A stretch of DNA of 64,000 bases from Kordiimonas marina. GTDB lineage: Bacteria; Pseudomonadota; Alphaproteobacteria; Sphingomonadales; Kordiimonadaceae. Of the stretch, positions 23,690-32,992 are shown piece after piece. Location of the stretch: assembly GCF_023006325.1 (NCBI RefSeq), contig NZ_JAINDF010000005.1, positions 62,001 through 126,000 of the forward strand, read 5' to 3'. Below the pieces are notes generated by a model. It was not told the DNA's origin and did not search any database. It saw only the letters and a program-made list of their open reading frames with translations. The first letter of the stretch is position 1. Each line of letters begins with the position of its first letter. The translations under genes were made by a program, and so were the position numbers.

Positions 23690-25615
23690 TTACTTTTTGT
23701 TGTCGTCGACTTCTTCGAAGTCCACATCGACAACATCGTCTGCGTCACCGCCTTCGGCCTTATGCTCGTCGGTCACTTCCTGTTCCGACCCGGCCTGCGC
23801 GGCTTCTTCCTGGCTTGCCTTGTAGATCTGTTCGCCAAGCTTCATCGAGGCCTGCGCCAGCGCTTCGGACTTCTGCTTGATGGCATCGGCATCGTCGCCT
23901 TCAAGCGCGGTCTTCAGGTCGGCAATTGCGGTCTCAATGGCTTTCTTGTCGTCATCCGACACTTTGTCGCCATGCTCGGCAAGGTTCTTTTCGGCCGAGT
24001 GAACGAGGGCTTCACCCTGGTTCTTGGCTTCAACCATTTCCTTGCGCTGCTTGTCGGCTTCGGCGTTGGCTTCAGCGTCCTTGACCATGCGCTCGATGTC
24101 GTCGTCCGAGAGACCACCCGAGGCCTGGATGCGGATCTGCTGTTCCTTGCCGGTGCCTTTGTCCTTCGCCGAGACGTTGACGATACCGTTGGCGTCGATG
24201 TCGAAGGTCACCTCAATCTGCGGTACGCCGCGCGGTGCGGGCGGAATGCCGACGAGGTCGAACTGGCCGAGGACTTTGTTGTCCGCTGCCATTTCGCGTT
24301 CACCCTGGAACACGCGGATGGTCACGGCTCCCTGGTTGTCCTCAGCGGTCGAGAAGACCTGGGACTTCTTGGTCGGGATCGTGGTGTTGCGGTCGATGAG
24401 GCGGGTAAACACGCCACCGAGCGTTTCGATACCGAGCGACAGCGGGGTTACGTCCAGAAGCAGAACGTCTTTGACGTCGCCCTGCAGAACACCGGCCTGG
24501 ATGGCGGCACCCATGGCAACCACTTCGTCCGGGTTCACACCCTTGTGCGGCTCGCGGCCGAAGAATTCCTTCACGACTTCCTGGATTTTCGGCATGCGGG
24601 TCTGACCGCCGACGAGAACGACGTCGTCGATTTCACCGGCTGCGAGACCAGCGTCCTTCAGGGCCTTCTTGCAGGGCTCGAGCGTGCGCTTGACCAGATC
24701 CTCAACCAGGCTTTCGAGCTTGGCGCGGGTCAGTTTGATCTGCAGGTGCTTCGGACCGGAAGCGTCCGCCGTGATGAACGGCAGGTTGACTTCGGTCTGC
24801 TGCGACGAGGAAAGCTCGATCTTGGCTTTTTCAGCCGCTTCCTTCAGACGCTGGAGCGCCATCCGGTCGCCTTTAAGGTCGATGCCGTTTTCCTTTTTGA
24901 ACTCACCGGCCAGATAGTCGACGATGCGCATGTCGAAGTCTTCACCGCCGAGGAACGTGTCACCGTTCGTCGACTTCACTTCGAAGACGCCGTCACCGAT
25001 TTCCAGAACCGATACGTCGAAGGTACCGCCGCCAAGGTCGAACACGGCGATGGTGTGGCCGTCTTCTTTCTCAAGCCCGTAGGCGAGCGCGGCCGCGGTC
25101 GGCTCGTTGATGATACGCAGTACTTCAAGGCCCGCGATCTTGCCGGCGTCTTTCGTCGCCTGGCGCTGAGCGTCGTTGAAGTATGCAGGTACGGTGATCA
25201 CGGCCTGGTCAACATTCTCGCCGAGGTAGCTTTCAGCGGTTTCCTTCATTTTCTGAAGGATCATCGCCGAAACCTGGCTCGGGGAATATTTCTCACCCTT
25301 GGCTTCGACCCAGGCATCGCCGTTCGGCGCCTTGACGATCGAATAGGGGACCATGTCCAGATCTTTTTGCGTGGTCGGGTCGTCGAAGGTACGGCCGATA
25401 AGACGCTTGATGGCAAACAGCGTGTCAGCCGGGTTAGTGACCGCCTGGCGCTTTGCCGGCTGGCCAACGAGACGCTCTGCTTCGCCGGTGAAACCGACGA
25501 TCGACGGCGTGGTGCGGGCACCTTCCGCGTTTTCGATAACTTTAGGTTTGGACCCGTCCATGATGGCAACGCACGAGTTGGTGGTGCCGAGATCGATACC
25601 GATTACTTTACCCAT
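23690..25615 (-). CDS. dnaK: Chaperone protein DnaK (Hsp70)
   Basis: The N-terminus [18 protein letters not shown] fixes the start at ATG 25615, preceded by GAAGAGGT. The ATPase domain has [14 protein letters not shown]-type phosphate motifs ([12 protein letters not shown]), [12 protein letters not shown] and [13 protein letters not shown]. The [14 protein letters not shown] linker leads to the substrate domain, and the acidic tail ends [16 protein letters not shown]. 641 residues. A heat-shock-type promoter lies about 130 bp upstream. No CIRCE element was found before it, although hrcA is present elsewhere in the window. Confidence 0.98.
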   Translation of the reverse strand: MGKVIGIDLGTTNSCVAIMDGSKPKVIENAEGARTTPSIVGFTGEAERLVGQPAKRQAVTNPADTLFAIKRLIGRTFDDPTTQKDLDMVPYSIVKAPNGDAWVEAKGEKYSPSQVSAMILQKMKETAESYLGENVDQAVITVPAYFNDAQRQATKDAGKIAGLEVLRIINEPTAAALAYGLEKEDGHTIAVFDLGGGTFDVSVLEIGDGVFEVKSTNGDTFLGGEDFDMRIVDYLAGEFKKENGIDLKGDRMALQRLKEAAEKAKIELSSSQQTEVNLPFITADASGPKHLQIKLTRAKLESLVEDLVKRTLEPCKKALKDAGLAAGEIDDVVLVGGQTRMPKIQEVVKEFFGREPHKGVNPDEVVAMGAAIQAGVLQGDVKDVLLLDVTPLSLGIETLGGVFTRLIDRNTTIPTKKSQVFSTAEDNQGAVTIRVFQGEREMAADNKVLGQFDLVGIPPAPRGVPQIEVTFDIDANGIVNVSAKDKGTGKEQQIRIQASGGLSDDDIERMVKDAEANAEADKQRKEMVEAKNQGEALVHSAEKNLAEHGDKVSDDDKKAIETAIADLKTALEGDDADAIKQKSEALAQASMKLGEQIYKASQEEAAQAGSEQEVTDEHKAEGGDADDVVDVDFEEVDDNKK

Positions 25616-25930
25616 TTTATACCTCTTCCCTTTGCAGCCGACTGCCCCGGGCCCATACGGCACCCTTTTGCAGCCTCTTGGGGTTAGCGTTCTTTGGTTA
25701 ATGGCAGGTCCCCAAAACATCCGGGTAACTACCTGTTTCAGGGCCTATATAAGGTTGCCCCGAGGGCCCCGCAAGGGCGGGGACGTATAAAATTTGCCTT
25801 TTCCAGCATTGTTTTCCAGCGTATAGGGCCAAAGAAGAAACGGCGGTGTGGGCAAACCCGGCCCGTCAAAAAATTCAACCGGTACCATTCTGTGATTGAA
25901 AAAGGGCGGTTCGCCGCTAAACTCCGGCCC
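25616..25930. other. 315-bp divergent intergenic region between dnaK and lepB genes
   Basis: No gene is supported here: the frame running into the signal peptidase from 25694 has no family-like N-terminus. The region holds the dnaK heat-shock promoter (25744-25775), a CCCCGC-AAGG-GCGGGG hairpin at 25767-25782, and an AT-richer part at 25790-25820 that may carry the lepB promoter. Confidence 0.6.
25744..25775 (-). promoter_or_regulatory. Heat-shock (RpoH-type) promoter of dnaK
   Basis: Read leftward: CTTG (25775-25772), a 17-bp spacer, then CCTTATATAGG (25754-25744). This matches the alphaproteobacterial sigma-32 pattern of a CTTG -35 and a C(C/Y)TATnT -10. It implies a dnaK leader of about 120 nt. 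Assigned from sequence pattern only. Confidence 0.5.
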
Positions 25931-26725
25931 ATGACAACAAAAGAAAAAGCACCTTCAGGCAACGGCGGGGAAGACAAAGCAGAGCCAAAAGCCCGCTCCG
26001 GCGGCAGCGAAGCGCTCATGCTCCTCAAAGACCTTGCGGTCATCATTCTTATCTATCTGCTGTTCACCACATTCGGCTGGGGCAGCTATCATATTCCGTC
26101 AAGCAGCATGGAACCGACGCTCGAGGTCGGTGACCGGATTTTCGTTTCCAAGCTCGTTTACGGCTACAATAAATATTCCTTTCCGTTCCAGGTCGTTCCC
26201 ATCGAGAAGCGCATTTTCGATGGTGAGCCCAAGCGCGGCGATGTCGTTGTCTTCACGCTGCCCTACCGGAACAACACCGACTTCATCAAACGCGTGATCG
26301 GCCTGCCGGGCGACACGGTCCAGATGAAGGGCGGCCGGCTTTATATCAACGGCACGATGGTGCCGCGCACACTGATCCGCGAAGTCAATTACACCGACTA
26401 TCAGGGAACCCAGCGCCGGGTGAAGGAATATGAAGAAACCCTGCCCGGTGGGGTGAAGCACCGTATCTATGAACAGACCGACAAAGGCGACATGGATACG
26501 ACGATGCTCTATCTCGTGCCGGAAGGCACCTATTTCATGATGGGTGACAACCGCGACAACTCGATGGACAGCCGCTACCTGACCCACATGGGCTTCGTCA
26601 AGCACCAGTATCTGGTCGGCCGCGCCGATATCACCTCCATCAGTTTCTATAACTGTGCCGAAGGCAAGGATATCTGGTGCCCGCTCCATATCCCGCTTGG
26701 GCGCTTCTTCAAGCGTATCCACTGA
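25931..26725 (+). CDS. lepB: Signal peptidase I, first of three tandem copies
   Basis: Membrane Ser/Lys protease that removes Sec signal peptides at the periplasmic face. A charged N-terminus (residues 1-30) precedes one membrane span (VIILIYLLFTTFGWG). The catalytic Ser59 is in SSSMEPTLEVGD and the general-base Lys120 in DFIKRVIGLPGD; box E is MGDNRDNSMDSR. The C-terminal tail has two Cys (YNCAEGKDIWC) shared in position with the other copies. 264 residues. ATG 25931 was chosen from the hydrophilic start; the ribosome site is weak. First gene of a three-gene run divergent from dnaK. Confidence 0.92.
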   Translation: MTTKEKAPSGNGGEDKAEPKARSGGSEALMLLKDLAVIILIYLLFTTFGWGSYHIPSSSMEPTLEVGDRIFVSKLVYGYNKYSFPFQVVPIEKRIFDGEPKRGDVVVFTLPYRNNTDFIKRVIGLPGDTVQMKGGRLYINGTMVPRTLIREVNYTDYQGTQRRVKEYEETLPGGVKHRIYEQTDKGDMDTTMLYLVPEGTYFMMGDNRDNSMDSRYLTHMGFVKHQYLVGRADITSISFYNCAEGKDIWCPLHIPLGRFFKRIH

Positions 26726-26739
26726 ACAAGTAGGCCGCA

Positions 26740-27423
26740 GTGAAACGTCACCTCATCAAAAACTGGCCGATATACCTGGGGGCGATGGGGACGGCAGTCA
26801 TCATCTATGTGGTCTTGACCTTCAACAGCTACCGCATCCTGTCCGGCAGCATGGAACCGACTTTGGAAGTCGGCGACCGGCTGGTCACGGACAGGTTCGC
26901 CTACCGGATGGACGGCACCGATGCCGCCCAAAAACCCCAGCGGGGCGATATCATCGTCTTCACCCTTCGGAACACCCCTTATCTCAAGCGGGTCGAAGGC
27001 CTGCCCGGAGACAGCTTGCAGCTTAAAGATGGCCGGCTTTATATCAATGGCACGCTGGTGCAGCGGGATTATGTCCGCGACCTTGATTATATCGATTATC
27101 GGGGCGCCCCACAGCATGTGAAGCTGTATCGGGAAACCCTGCCGGGCGGCCGGTCCTACCCAATATATGAGCATACCGACCAGGGCAGGGCGGACAACAC
27201 GCCGCTTTACATCGTGCCGAACGGACATTATTTCGTGCTCGGCGACAACCGCGACAATTCGCTCGACAGCCGCTTTCTGACCCACATGGGCTTTATCAAG
27301 TCCAATGAGATCGGCGGAAAAGCGCGCTTCATTACGTTCAGCCTGTATGACTGCACACCACGAAGGGGCGCGGCTTGCCCCGGCGGCACAGCCTTCAGCC
27401 GTTTTTTCACGCGTCTTCAGTAA
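26740..27423 (+). CDS. Signal peptidase I, second tandem copy
   Basis: The start codon is GTG, 14 bp after the first copy. One N-terminal membrane span (WPIYLGAMGTAVIIYVVLTF), catalytic Ser37 in SGSMEPTLEVGD, Lys83 in PYLKRVEGLPGD and box E LGDNRDNSLDSR are all intact, so it should be active. It is the shortest (227 residues) and most diverged copy: the region between Ser and Lys is shorter, and IKRVIG has become LKRVEG. The tail keeps two Cys (YDCTPRRGAAC). It may have a narrower or distinct substrate range; that is inference. Confidence 0.9.
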   Translation: MKRHLIKNWPIYLGAMGTAVIIYVVLTFNSYRILSGSMEPTLEVGDRLVTDRFAYRMDGTDAAQKPQRGDIIVFTLRNTPYLKRVEGLPGDSLQLKDGRLYINGTLVQRDYVRDLDYIDYRGAPQHVKLYRETLPGGRSYPIYEHTDQGRADNTPLYIVPNGHYFVLGDNRDNSLDSRFLTHMGFIKSNEIGGKARFITFSLYDCTPRRGAACPGGTAFSRFFTRLQ

Positions 27424-27441
27424 AGGGGGGATATCCCTGCC

Positions 27442-28170
27442 ATGACAACCCAGATCCGCCGTTTCCTAATGGACCTTGTGACCATCTTCGCCTTCTGGCT
27501 CATCTTCACGACCGCCGGCTGGCAAAGTTTCAATATCGTCTCCGGCAGCCTGGAGCCGACGCTCGAGGTTGGCGACCGCATCATGGTCCGGAAATTCGCC
27601 TACGGCTATAACCGCTTCTCGGTGCCCTTCAACCCGAAATTCCTCGGCGACCACCGCATCTTCTTCACCGCGCCCAAGCGCGGCGATATCGCGCTGTTCC
27701 GCCTGCCCTACATGCAGAACGAGGACCTGATCAAACGGGTGATCGGCTTGCCGGGCGACACGGTGCAGATGAAACAAGGCCGGCTTTACATCAACGGCAA
27801 GATCGTCCCGCGCACCAAAATCCGCGACGTTAATTACACCGACTATCAGGGCATGCCCCAGCATGCGACCGAATATGAGGAAACGCTGCCGAACGGGGTC
27901 AAACACCGGATTTACGAGCGGACGGATGAAGGCGAGGTAGACAATACCGGCCTCTATGTCGTCCCCGCCGGGCATTATTTCATGATGGGCGATAACCGCG
28001 ACGATTCCCTGGATAGCCGCTTCCTTTCCCACATGGGCTATGTCGACCAGAAATACCTGGTCGGCCGCGCCGATATCACCACCTTCAGCCTCTATGACTG
28101 CGACCAGGGCAAGGCGATCAGCTGTTCGGCGGGTATTCCGCTCGGCCGCTTCTTCAAAGTGATCCACTGA
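27442..28170 (+). CDS. Signal peptidase I, third tandem copy
   Basis: It starts 18 bp after the second copy. A single N-terminal span (LVTIFAFWLIFTTAGW), Ser36 in SGSLEPTLEVGD (Leu replaces the usual Met after the nucleophile), Lys98 in DLIKRVIGLPGD and box E MGDNRDDSLDSR. It is closer to the first copy than to the second, sharing RLYING, DVNYTDYQG and GRADIT segments, which points to local duplication. The tail has the same Cys pair (YDCDQGKAISC). 242 residues. Catalytic residues look complete. Confidence 0.9.
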   Translation: MTTQIRRFLMDLVTIFAFWLIFTTAGWQSFNIVSGSLEPTLEVGDRIMVRKFAYGYNRFSVPFNPKFLGDHRIFFTAPKRGDIALFRLPYMQNEDLIKRVIGLPGDTVQMKQGRLYINGKIVPRTKIRDVNYTDYQGMPQHATEYEETLPNGVKHRIYERTDEGEVDNTGLYVVPAGHYFMMGDNRDDSLDSRFLSHMGYVDQKYLVGRADITTFSLYDCDQGKAISCSAGIPLGRFFKVIH

Positions 28171-28177
28171 TCAGTAT

Positions 28178-28202
28178 TTGGGGCGCGAAAGACGCGCCCC
28201 AA
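28178..28202. terminator. Hairpin after the signal peptidase run
   Basis: TTGGGGCGCG-AAAGA-CGCGCCCCAA is a perfect 10-bp stem between the converging stops at 28170 and 28236. There is no clear T-run, so it may stop RNA decay or depend on Rho. Confidence 0.55.
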
Positions 28203-28235
28203 CACCAGTCCTGAAATTTCACCCGACCGGACGGA

Positions 28236-28613
28236 TTACATCCGGTACAGGGCGCAGATTTTGTTGCCCGACGGATCACGCAGGTAAGCGAGATAGAGTT
28301 TCCGGCCGCCGCCTTCGCGGACGCCCGGCGGGTCTTCGATCGCGCGCCCGCCATGGGCGAGGCCGGCCGCATGCCAGGCATCAACCATTTCCGGGCTGTC
28401 GGCGGCGAAGCCGAGCGTGCTGCCGTTGCCGCAGCTTGCCGGTGCGCCGTCGATTGGTTTCGTCAGCGCGAAAACACTGCCCTTGTCGACGTAGAAGCAG
28501 CGGCCCTTTTCATCCATCACACCGGCCGGATGACCCAGCACTTCCATCGTTGCGTCGTAAAATTTCTTGGATTCGGCCACATCGTCGGCCCCGAGCATTA
28601 CATGGCTGAACAT
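28236..28613 (-). CDS. VOC/glyoxalase-superfamily protein
   Basis: A single vicinal-oxygen-chelate domain of 125 residues: FSHVMLGADDVAESKKFYDATMEVLG at the start with the first metal-ligand His, FALTKPIDG in the middle, and YLAYLRDPSGNKICALYRM at the end. It is similar to small lactoylglutathione-lyase-like proteins of unknown substrate. It reads toward the signal peptidase run and has a 90-bp gap to the upstream SDR gene. Confidence 0.8.
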   Translation of the reverse strand: MFSHVMLGADDVAESKKFYDATMEVLGHPAGVMDEKGRCFYVDKGSVFALTKPIDGAPASCGNGSTLGFAADSPEMVDAWHAAGLAHGGRAIEDPPGVREGGGRKLYLAYLRDPSGNKICALYRM

Positions 28614-28701
28614 ACGCTCACCCCTTTCCTTGCATAAAAGACTATGTCGTTTTCATCAGATAACGCCGAATGGCGCGCGGTCAATTTTTATGACCCGAAC
28701 T

Positions 28702-29451
28702 TCATGCACACAGCCCACCATCGATCAGCATTGCGGTGCCGTTGATCTGCGCCGCGGCGTCCGACGCCAGATAGAGGATCAGCGCCGCCACCTCATCGGG
28801 CTGGGTCATCCGGCCGCTCGGGCTTTCAGAATCCCACGTCTTCAGGGCTTCCGAAAGCGCGAGCCCCTCATCCGCCGCTTCCTTTTCCAGCATCGGCGTG
28901 ACCACATCACCGGGGCAGACAGCATTGATAGTGATGCCTTCGCGGGCATGGTCCCGCGCCATCGCACGTGTGAGCAGCACAAGCCCGCCCTTGCTGGCGC
29001 AGTAAGCCGCGGCATGTTCACCGCCCCGGAGGCCCCAGTCGGACGCGACATTGATGATGCGGCCCTTTGTCTCCCGAAGGTGCGGCAGTGCCGCGCGGCT
29101 CAGGTAAAAAGGCGCGTCCAGATTGACGCCCATGATGCTGCGCCAGTCTGCATCCGTGGTGTGTTCCACATCCGCGCGCTTGATGATGCCCGCGCAGTTG
29201 ACCAGCACATCCAGCCGCCCGAAGCGGGAAACACAGGTTTCCACAAGGTCAGCACAGGCTTTGGGGCCATCGATATCACCGACGACCGTTTCGATCCCGT
29301 CAGGGTGCGCCGCCGTCAACAGGTCAAGCCGGGCCTGGTCCCGTCCGGTGGCGAGCACGCGGTAGCCCGCGATGGCGAAAGCAAGCGCGGTCGCGCGGCC
29401 AATGCCGGAACTGGCCCCGGTCACGAGGGCGGTTTTGGTCACAGGTTCCAA
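28702..29451 (-). CDS. Short-chain dehydrogenase/reductase
   Basis: A classical SDR of 249 residues: cofactor motif VTGASSGIGRATAL, structural VNCAGI, catalytic Ser in INVASDWG and Tyr-Lys in AYCASKGG, ending INGTAMLIDGGLCA. An Arg-type residue after the Gly motif (TGRDQARLD) suggests NADP(H). The substrate is unknown. Its start overlaps the dnaQ end by 13 bp, so it is probably the last gene of the ppsR-maf-aroE-coaE-dnaQ transcript. Confidence 0.88.
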   Translation of the reverse strand: MEPVTKTALVTGASSGIGRATALAFAIAGYRVLATGRDQARLDLLTAAHPDGIETVVGDIDGPKACADLVETCVSRFGRLDVLVNCAGIIKRADVEHTTDADWRSIMGVNLDAPFYLSRAALPHLRETKGRIINVASDWGLRGGEHAAAYCASKGGLVLLTRAMARDHAREGITINAVCPGDVVTPMLEKEAADEGLALSEALKTWDSESPSGRMTQPDEVAALILYLASDAAAQINGTAMLIDGGLCA

Positions 29452-30113
29452 ATCGGGTCCTTCAGTTTTTCGATGAAAGCGGCATGAACCGCGCGTTCCT
29501 CGGCACTGACCGGGAAGCTGCGGCGTTCACGGGTTTTTCTTTCGCGCACGACCATGGCAGCGCCGGCATCGACCGCAAGGTCAAGCCCGGCCTGACGGCC
29601 GCCCATCAGCTCGACATACACATCGGCGAGGATTTCGGAATCGAGCAGGGCGCCGTGAAGCGTCCGGTGGCTGTTCGACACCCCGAAACGTTTGCAGAGC
29701 GCATCAAGGCTGTTGGGCTGGCCCGGGAATTTGCTGCGCGCGATGGCGAGCGTATCGATGAAACGCTTGGGGTGGATGATCTTGCGCCCGGCGTTCTCCA
29801 GCTCCCAGTTGATGAAGCGCATATCGAACTCGGCATTGTGGGCGACAAGCACGCTGTCATCGCCGACATATTCCAGGAATTCGTCCATCACTTCGGTGAA
29901 GCGCGGTTTGTCCTTAAGGAACTCGGTGGTGATGCCATGGACCTTCACCGCCGCTTCCGGCACGTCCCGGTCCGGGTTTACATAGGCATGATAGTGGCTG
30001 CCGGTCAGCCGCTTTTCGACCATCTCGACAAGGCCGATTTCAATGAGCCGGTCGCCGGTCATCGGGTCGAAGCCGGTGGTTTCGGTATCGAATATCAGCT
30101 CACGTGCAGTCAT
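29439..30113 (-). CDS. dnaQ: DNA polymerase III epsilon subunit
   Basis: The proofreading 3'-5' exonuclease of the replicase. DEDDh motifs are present: [11 protein letters not shown] (Exo I), [17 protein letters not shown] (Exo II) and [15 protein letters not shown] (Exo III with His and Asp). The C-terminal part, about 50 residues, would bind PolC alpha. 224 residues. Its ATG overlaps the coaE stop by 4 bp, consistent with translational coupling. Confidence 0.95.
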   Translation of the reverse strand: MTARELIFDTETTGFDPMTGDRLIEIGLVEMVEKRLTGSHYHAYVNPDRDVPEAAVKVHGITTEFLKDKPRFTEVMDEFLEYVGDDSVLVAHNAEFDMRFINWELENAGRKIIHPKRFIDTLAIARSKFPGQPNSLDALCKRFGVSNSHRTLHGALLDSEILADVYVELMGGRQAGLDLAVDAGAAMVVRERKTRERRSFPVSAEERAVHAAFIEKLKDPIWNL

Positions 30114-30703
30114 GAAATGGCCTCTAGCTCTTCAACGATTTTTTTCACCTGCGCCCGGGCGTCCTCGAGCCCACGGCTGGTGTCGACAATATAGTCGGCG
30201 CCCACGCGCTTGTCAGCGTCCGGTGTCTGGCGCGCGAGAATATGCTCGAACTTTTCCACGGTCATGCCGGGCCGGGCCAATACGCGCGCGCGCTGCACAT
30301 CCGCAGGAGCGGAGACCACCACCACCTTGTCGCACGCCGCATTGCCGCCGGTCTCGAACAAAAGCGGGATATCGAGGATGACGAATTTGGCGCCCTGTTT
30401 TTCAGCGTCAGCAAAAAAGCCGACGCGTTCGTCAGCCACCATCGGGTGCATGATGGCCTCGAGCCGCTTCTTGGCTTCGGGGTCGGCGAACACCTGCGCG
30501 CCCAGCTTTTGCCGGTCGAGCACACCGTCCGCCACCACGCCCGGGAAGGCGGCGTCGATCGCGGGGATCGCGCGGCCATTCTTAACCTGAAGTTTGTGGA
30601 CCGCGGCGTCGGCATCGAACACCGGCACACCGAGGGCCGCAAACATTTTCGCGGTTTCGCTTTTGCCCATGCCGATGGAGCCGGTGAGACCGATGATCTT
30701 CAT
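30110..30703 (-). CDS. coaE: Dephospho-CoA kinase
   Basis: Last step of coenzyme A synthesis, phosphorylating dephospho-CoA at the 3' hydroxyl of ribose. Walker [19 protein letters not shown] is at the N-terminus, then [23 protein letters not shown] and [21 protein letters not shown]. 197 residues, normal length. It overlaps aroE by 4 bp upstream and dnaQ by 4 bp downstream. Confidence 0.95.
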   Translation of the reverse strand: MKIIGLTGSIGMGKSETAKMFAALGVPVFDADAAVHKLQVKNGRAIPAIDAAFPGVVADGVLDRQKLGAQVFADPEAKKRLEAIMHPMVADERVGFFADAEKQGAKFVILDIPLLFETGGNAACDKVVVVSAPADVQRARVLARPGMTVEKFEHILARQTPDADKRVGADYIVDTSRGLEDARAQVKKIVEELEAIS

Positions 30704-31539
30704 TTTATCGCCGCCTCCAGAAGGGTTTTCAGCGCATCGTCATAGCCGACATCCTCACCGAACCAGATTTTGAAGGCCGCCGCCCCCTGGTGAACCAGCA
30801 TACCAAGGCCGTCAACGGTGCGAAGCCCGCGTGCCCGGGCCGCCGCCAGAAGCGGCGTTTCCAAAGGCTTGTAGACGATATCATAGACGACCGTGTCGGA
30901 CGCGGCCGCGCTGAGGTCCAGCTCCAGCGGCGGCTGGCCAACCATGCCAAGCGTCGTGGTGTTAACCACAAGGCCCGCAGCGGCAACCGCGCTGTTCCTG
31001 TCCTGCCAGTCGACCACGGTCATGCGGCCCCGGCCAATGTCCTCGGCGATTTTTTCGGCCTTTAACCGGGTGCGGTTCGAAATCATCACAAAGGGCAGGT
31101 CCTCAAGCAGCAGGCCCAGCGCGGCTGCCCGCGCGGCGCCCCCGGCCCCAAGGATGAGTGCCGGTTTGTCCTTCGGCCAATCAGGCACGCTGGTCTTGAG
31201 GTGGGTGACAAGGCCGATGCCGTCGGTGTTGAACCCGGTGAGCGTGCCGTCCGCTTCCACCTTCACCGTGTTGACCGCGCCCATCTGGCGGGCGAGCGGC
31301 GCAAGCTTGGTGATATACGGCAGGATTTTTTCCTTGTGCGGCACGGTGACATTGAAACCGCTATAGCCCTCAGCCACAAGGCGCTGAACCCCGGCCGCCA
31401 GGTTTTCCGGCTCAACCGCGACCGCTTCATACGCCCCCTCGATCCCCACCTCATGCATCCAGTGATTATGGATGAGGGGAGAAAGCGAATGGAAGATGGG
31501 CCAACCGATGACCGCTGCTTTTTTTAAGGTCTGCGTCAT
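30700..31539 (-). CDS. aroE: Shikimate dehydrogenase
   Basis: Reduces 3-dehydroshikimate with NADPH in aromatic amino acid synthesis. The substrate domain has [11 protein letters not shown] and [13 protein letters not shown], with the catalytic Lys; the cofactor domain has [16 protein letters not shown] and [13 protein letters not shown] (NADP-type NRT). The C-terminus [18 protein letters not shown] is typical. 279 residues. It overlaps maf and coaE by 4 bp each. Confidence 0.95.
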   Translation of the reverse strand: MTQTLKKAAVIGWPIFHSLSPLIHNHWMHEVGIEGAYEAVAVEPENLAAGVQRLVAEGYSGFNVTVPHKEKILPYITKLAPLARQMGAVNTVKVEADGTLTGFNTDGIGLVTHLKTSVPDWPKDKPALILGAGGAARAAALGLLLEDLPFVMISNRTRLKAEKIAEDIGRGRMTVVDWQDRNSAVAAAGLVVNTTTLGMVGQPPLELDLSAAASDTVVYDIVYKPLETPLLAAARARGLRTVDGLGMLVHQGAAAFKIWFGEDVGYDDALKTLLEAAIK

Positions 31540-32135
31540 AGCGGCAGCATCTCCACCCGGCGCAGATAGTCAAGCACCGGCAACAAAGGCAGCCCGAGAA
31601 TGGTGAAAAAATCGCCTTCGACGCGGGTGAATAGCTGGGCGCCAAGGCCTTCGAGCTGGTAGCAGCCGACACTCCAGAAGGCGGCATCGCCGATTTTATC
31701 CAGATAGTCCTCAATATACGCGCCACTGAGCGGCCGCATGACAAGCCGGGCTTCATCGAGCGCGCGCCACACCGGCTCCCCGTCCCGGCAGATGACCGCA
31801 GCCGAGATGAGCCTATGTTCACCACCCGCAAGCAAAGCCAGCTTCCCTGCGGCATCGGCTTTATCCTTGGCCTTGGAAAAAAGCTTGCCGTCCTTGACCA
31901 GCACCTGGTCGGCGCCGAGAACAAGCGCCCCCGGATGGCGGAAGCTGGTGGTGCGGGCTTTCAGTTCGGCGAGCGCATCGGCGATATCGCGCGCGGGCGC
32001 GCCTTCGGCCAGAAGCGCGTCTTTGATCTCACCTTCATCCACATGGGGCGGGTCAGTTTCAACTGGAACACCGACGCGAGCCAGCATGTCCGCCCGGGTG
32101 GTGCTGGCGGAGGCCAAAATCAGCTTGTCTGACAT
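31536..32135 (-). CDS. maf: Maf-like nucleotide pyrophosphatase
   Basis: House-cleaning hydrolase of non-canonical or methylated nucleoside triphosphates. The N-terminal LILASASTTRADML carries the phosphate loop, ALVLGADQVLVKDGKLFSKA the catalytic Asp, and IEDYLDKIGDAAFWSVGCYQLEGLG the substrate end motif. ATG 32135 overlaps the ppsR stop codon by one base (TGATG), which fixes the start and implies coupled translation; 199 residues. The subfamily (dTTP/UTP or m7GTP) is not assigned. Confidence 0.92.
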   Translation of the reverse strand: MSDKLILASASTTRADMLARVGVPVETDPPHVDEGEIKDALLAEGAPARDIADALAELKARTTSFRHPGALVLGADQVLVKDGKLFSKAKDKADAAGKLALLAGGEHRLISAAVICRDGEPVWRALDEARLVMRPLSGAYIEDYLDKIGDAAFWSVGCYQLEGLGAQLFTRVEGDFFTILGLPLLPVLDYLRRVEMLPL

Positions 32136-32992
32136 CAGGCCTGCTCCAGCTTGGCTTCGAGCCACTGGTTATAGCGGTTGATGATCGCGGCCGCGGTTTC
32201 CTCGATCGAGCGGCGGGAAACATCGATGATCGGCCAGCCGCGCTTGGTGCAGAAGCGGCGGCATTCCTTGATCTCATCCTGGATATGGTCGAGGTCGGTA
32301 TAGTCGCCGTCCTCGCTTTCATGGATGGAGCGCAAGCGGCTGGTGCGGATCGCCGCCAGCCGGTCCGGGCTGGCGGTCAGGCCGATGACGAATTTACCGT
32401 GGTTATCATCCAGCTCCTTCGGCATCGGGCAGCTGGGGACGAACGGCACATTGAGGGTTTTATAGCCCTTGTTGGCAAGATAGATGCTGGTCGGCGTTTT
32501 CGAGGAGCGCGACACACCGACGAGGACAATATCGGCGAGCGGAATATCATGGGTGAGCTGGCCGTCATCATGCGCCATGGTGAAATGAAGCGCGTCGATC
32601 CGCTCAAAATAATGGGTGTCGAGCACATGCTGGCGCCCGGACTGGTGCGACGCCTCAACCCCGAAATAGGACCCCAGCAGGTTGATGACCGGATCGAGGA
32701 TCGAGAGCACCGGCAGGTTGGCTTCCATACAGCCACGTTCCAGCGTTTCCCGGATCGTCGGGTTGACGATGGTGTACATAATCAGCCCCGGGTCTTCACG
32801 AATGTCCTCCATCAACCGTTCCATCTGCATGGAGGAGCGGACAAGCGGCCAGTAATGCTTGTGGACATTCACGCCCTCGAACTGGACCAGCGCGGCGGAG
32901 ATGATCGCTTCAAGCGTTTCCCCCGTGGAGTCCGAAACAAGATGCAGGTGAAATTCCTGGTTATGAAGGGTCTCGGGCGGTGGAAGACTCAT
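32135..32992 (-). CDS. ppsR: PEP synthase/PPDK regulatory kinase-pyrophosphorylase (DUF299)
   Basis: Bifunctional ADP-dependent kinase and phosphate-dependent pyrophosphorylase that switches phosphoenolpyruvate synthase or pyruvate phosphate dikinase off and on. The start FHLHLVSDSTGETLE and the ADP-binding loop IVLVGVSRSSKTPTSIYLA are diagnostic; RSIHESEDGDYTDLDHI and GWPIIDVSRRSIEETAA follow. ATG 32992 gives 285 residues; an in-frame extension upstream enters the origin region and is not family-like. It is the first gene left of oriC and heads a five- or six-gene operon. Confidence 0.93.
   Translation of the reverse strand: MSLPPPETLHNQEFHLHLVSDSTGETLEAIISAALVQFEGVNVHKHYWPLVRSSMQMERLMEDIREDPGLIMYTIVNPTIRETLERGCMEANLPVLSILDPVINLLGSYFGVEASHQSGRQHVLDTHYFERIDALHFTMAHDDGQLTHDIPLADIVLVGVSRSSKTPTSIYLANKGYKTLNVPFVPSCPMPKELDDNHGKFVIGLTASPDRLAAIRTSRLRSIHESEDGDYTDLDHIQDEIKECRRFCTKRGWPIIDVSRRSIEETAAAIINRYNQWLEAKLEQA

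Noticed and set aside
23609-25687. Rightward open frame of about 690 codons opposite dnaK
   Set aside because: It is the antisense of an unmistakable dnaK; long antisense frames are common in GC-rich genes and the product resembles no family.
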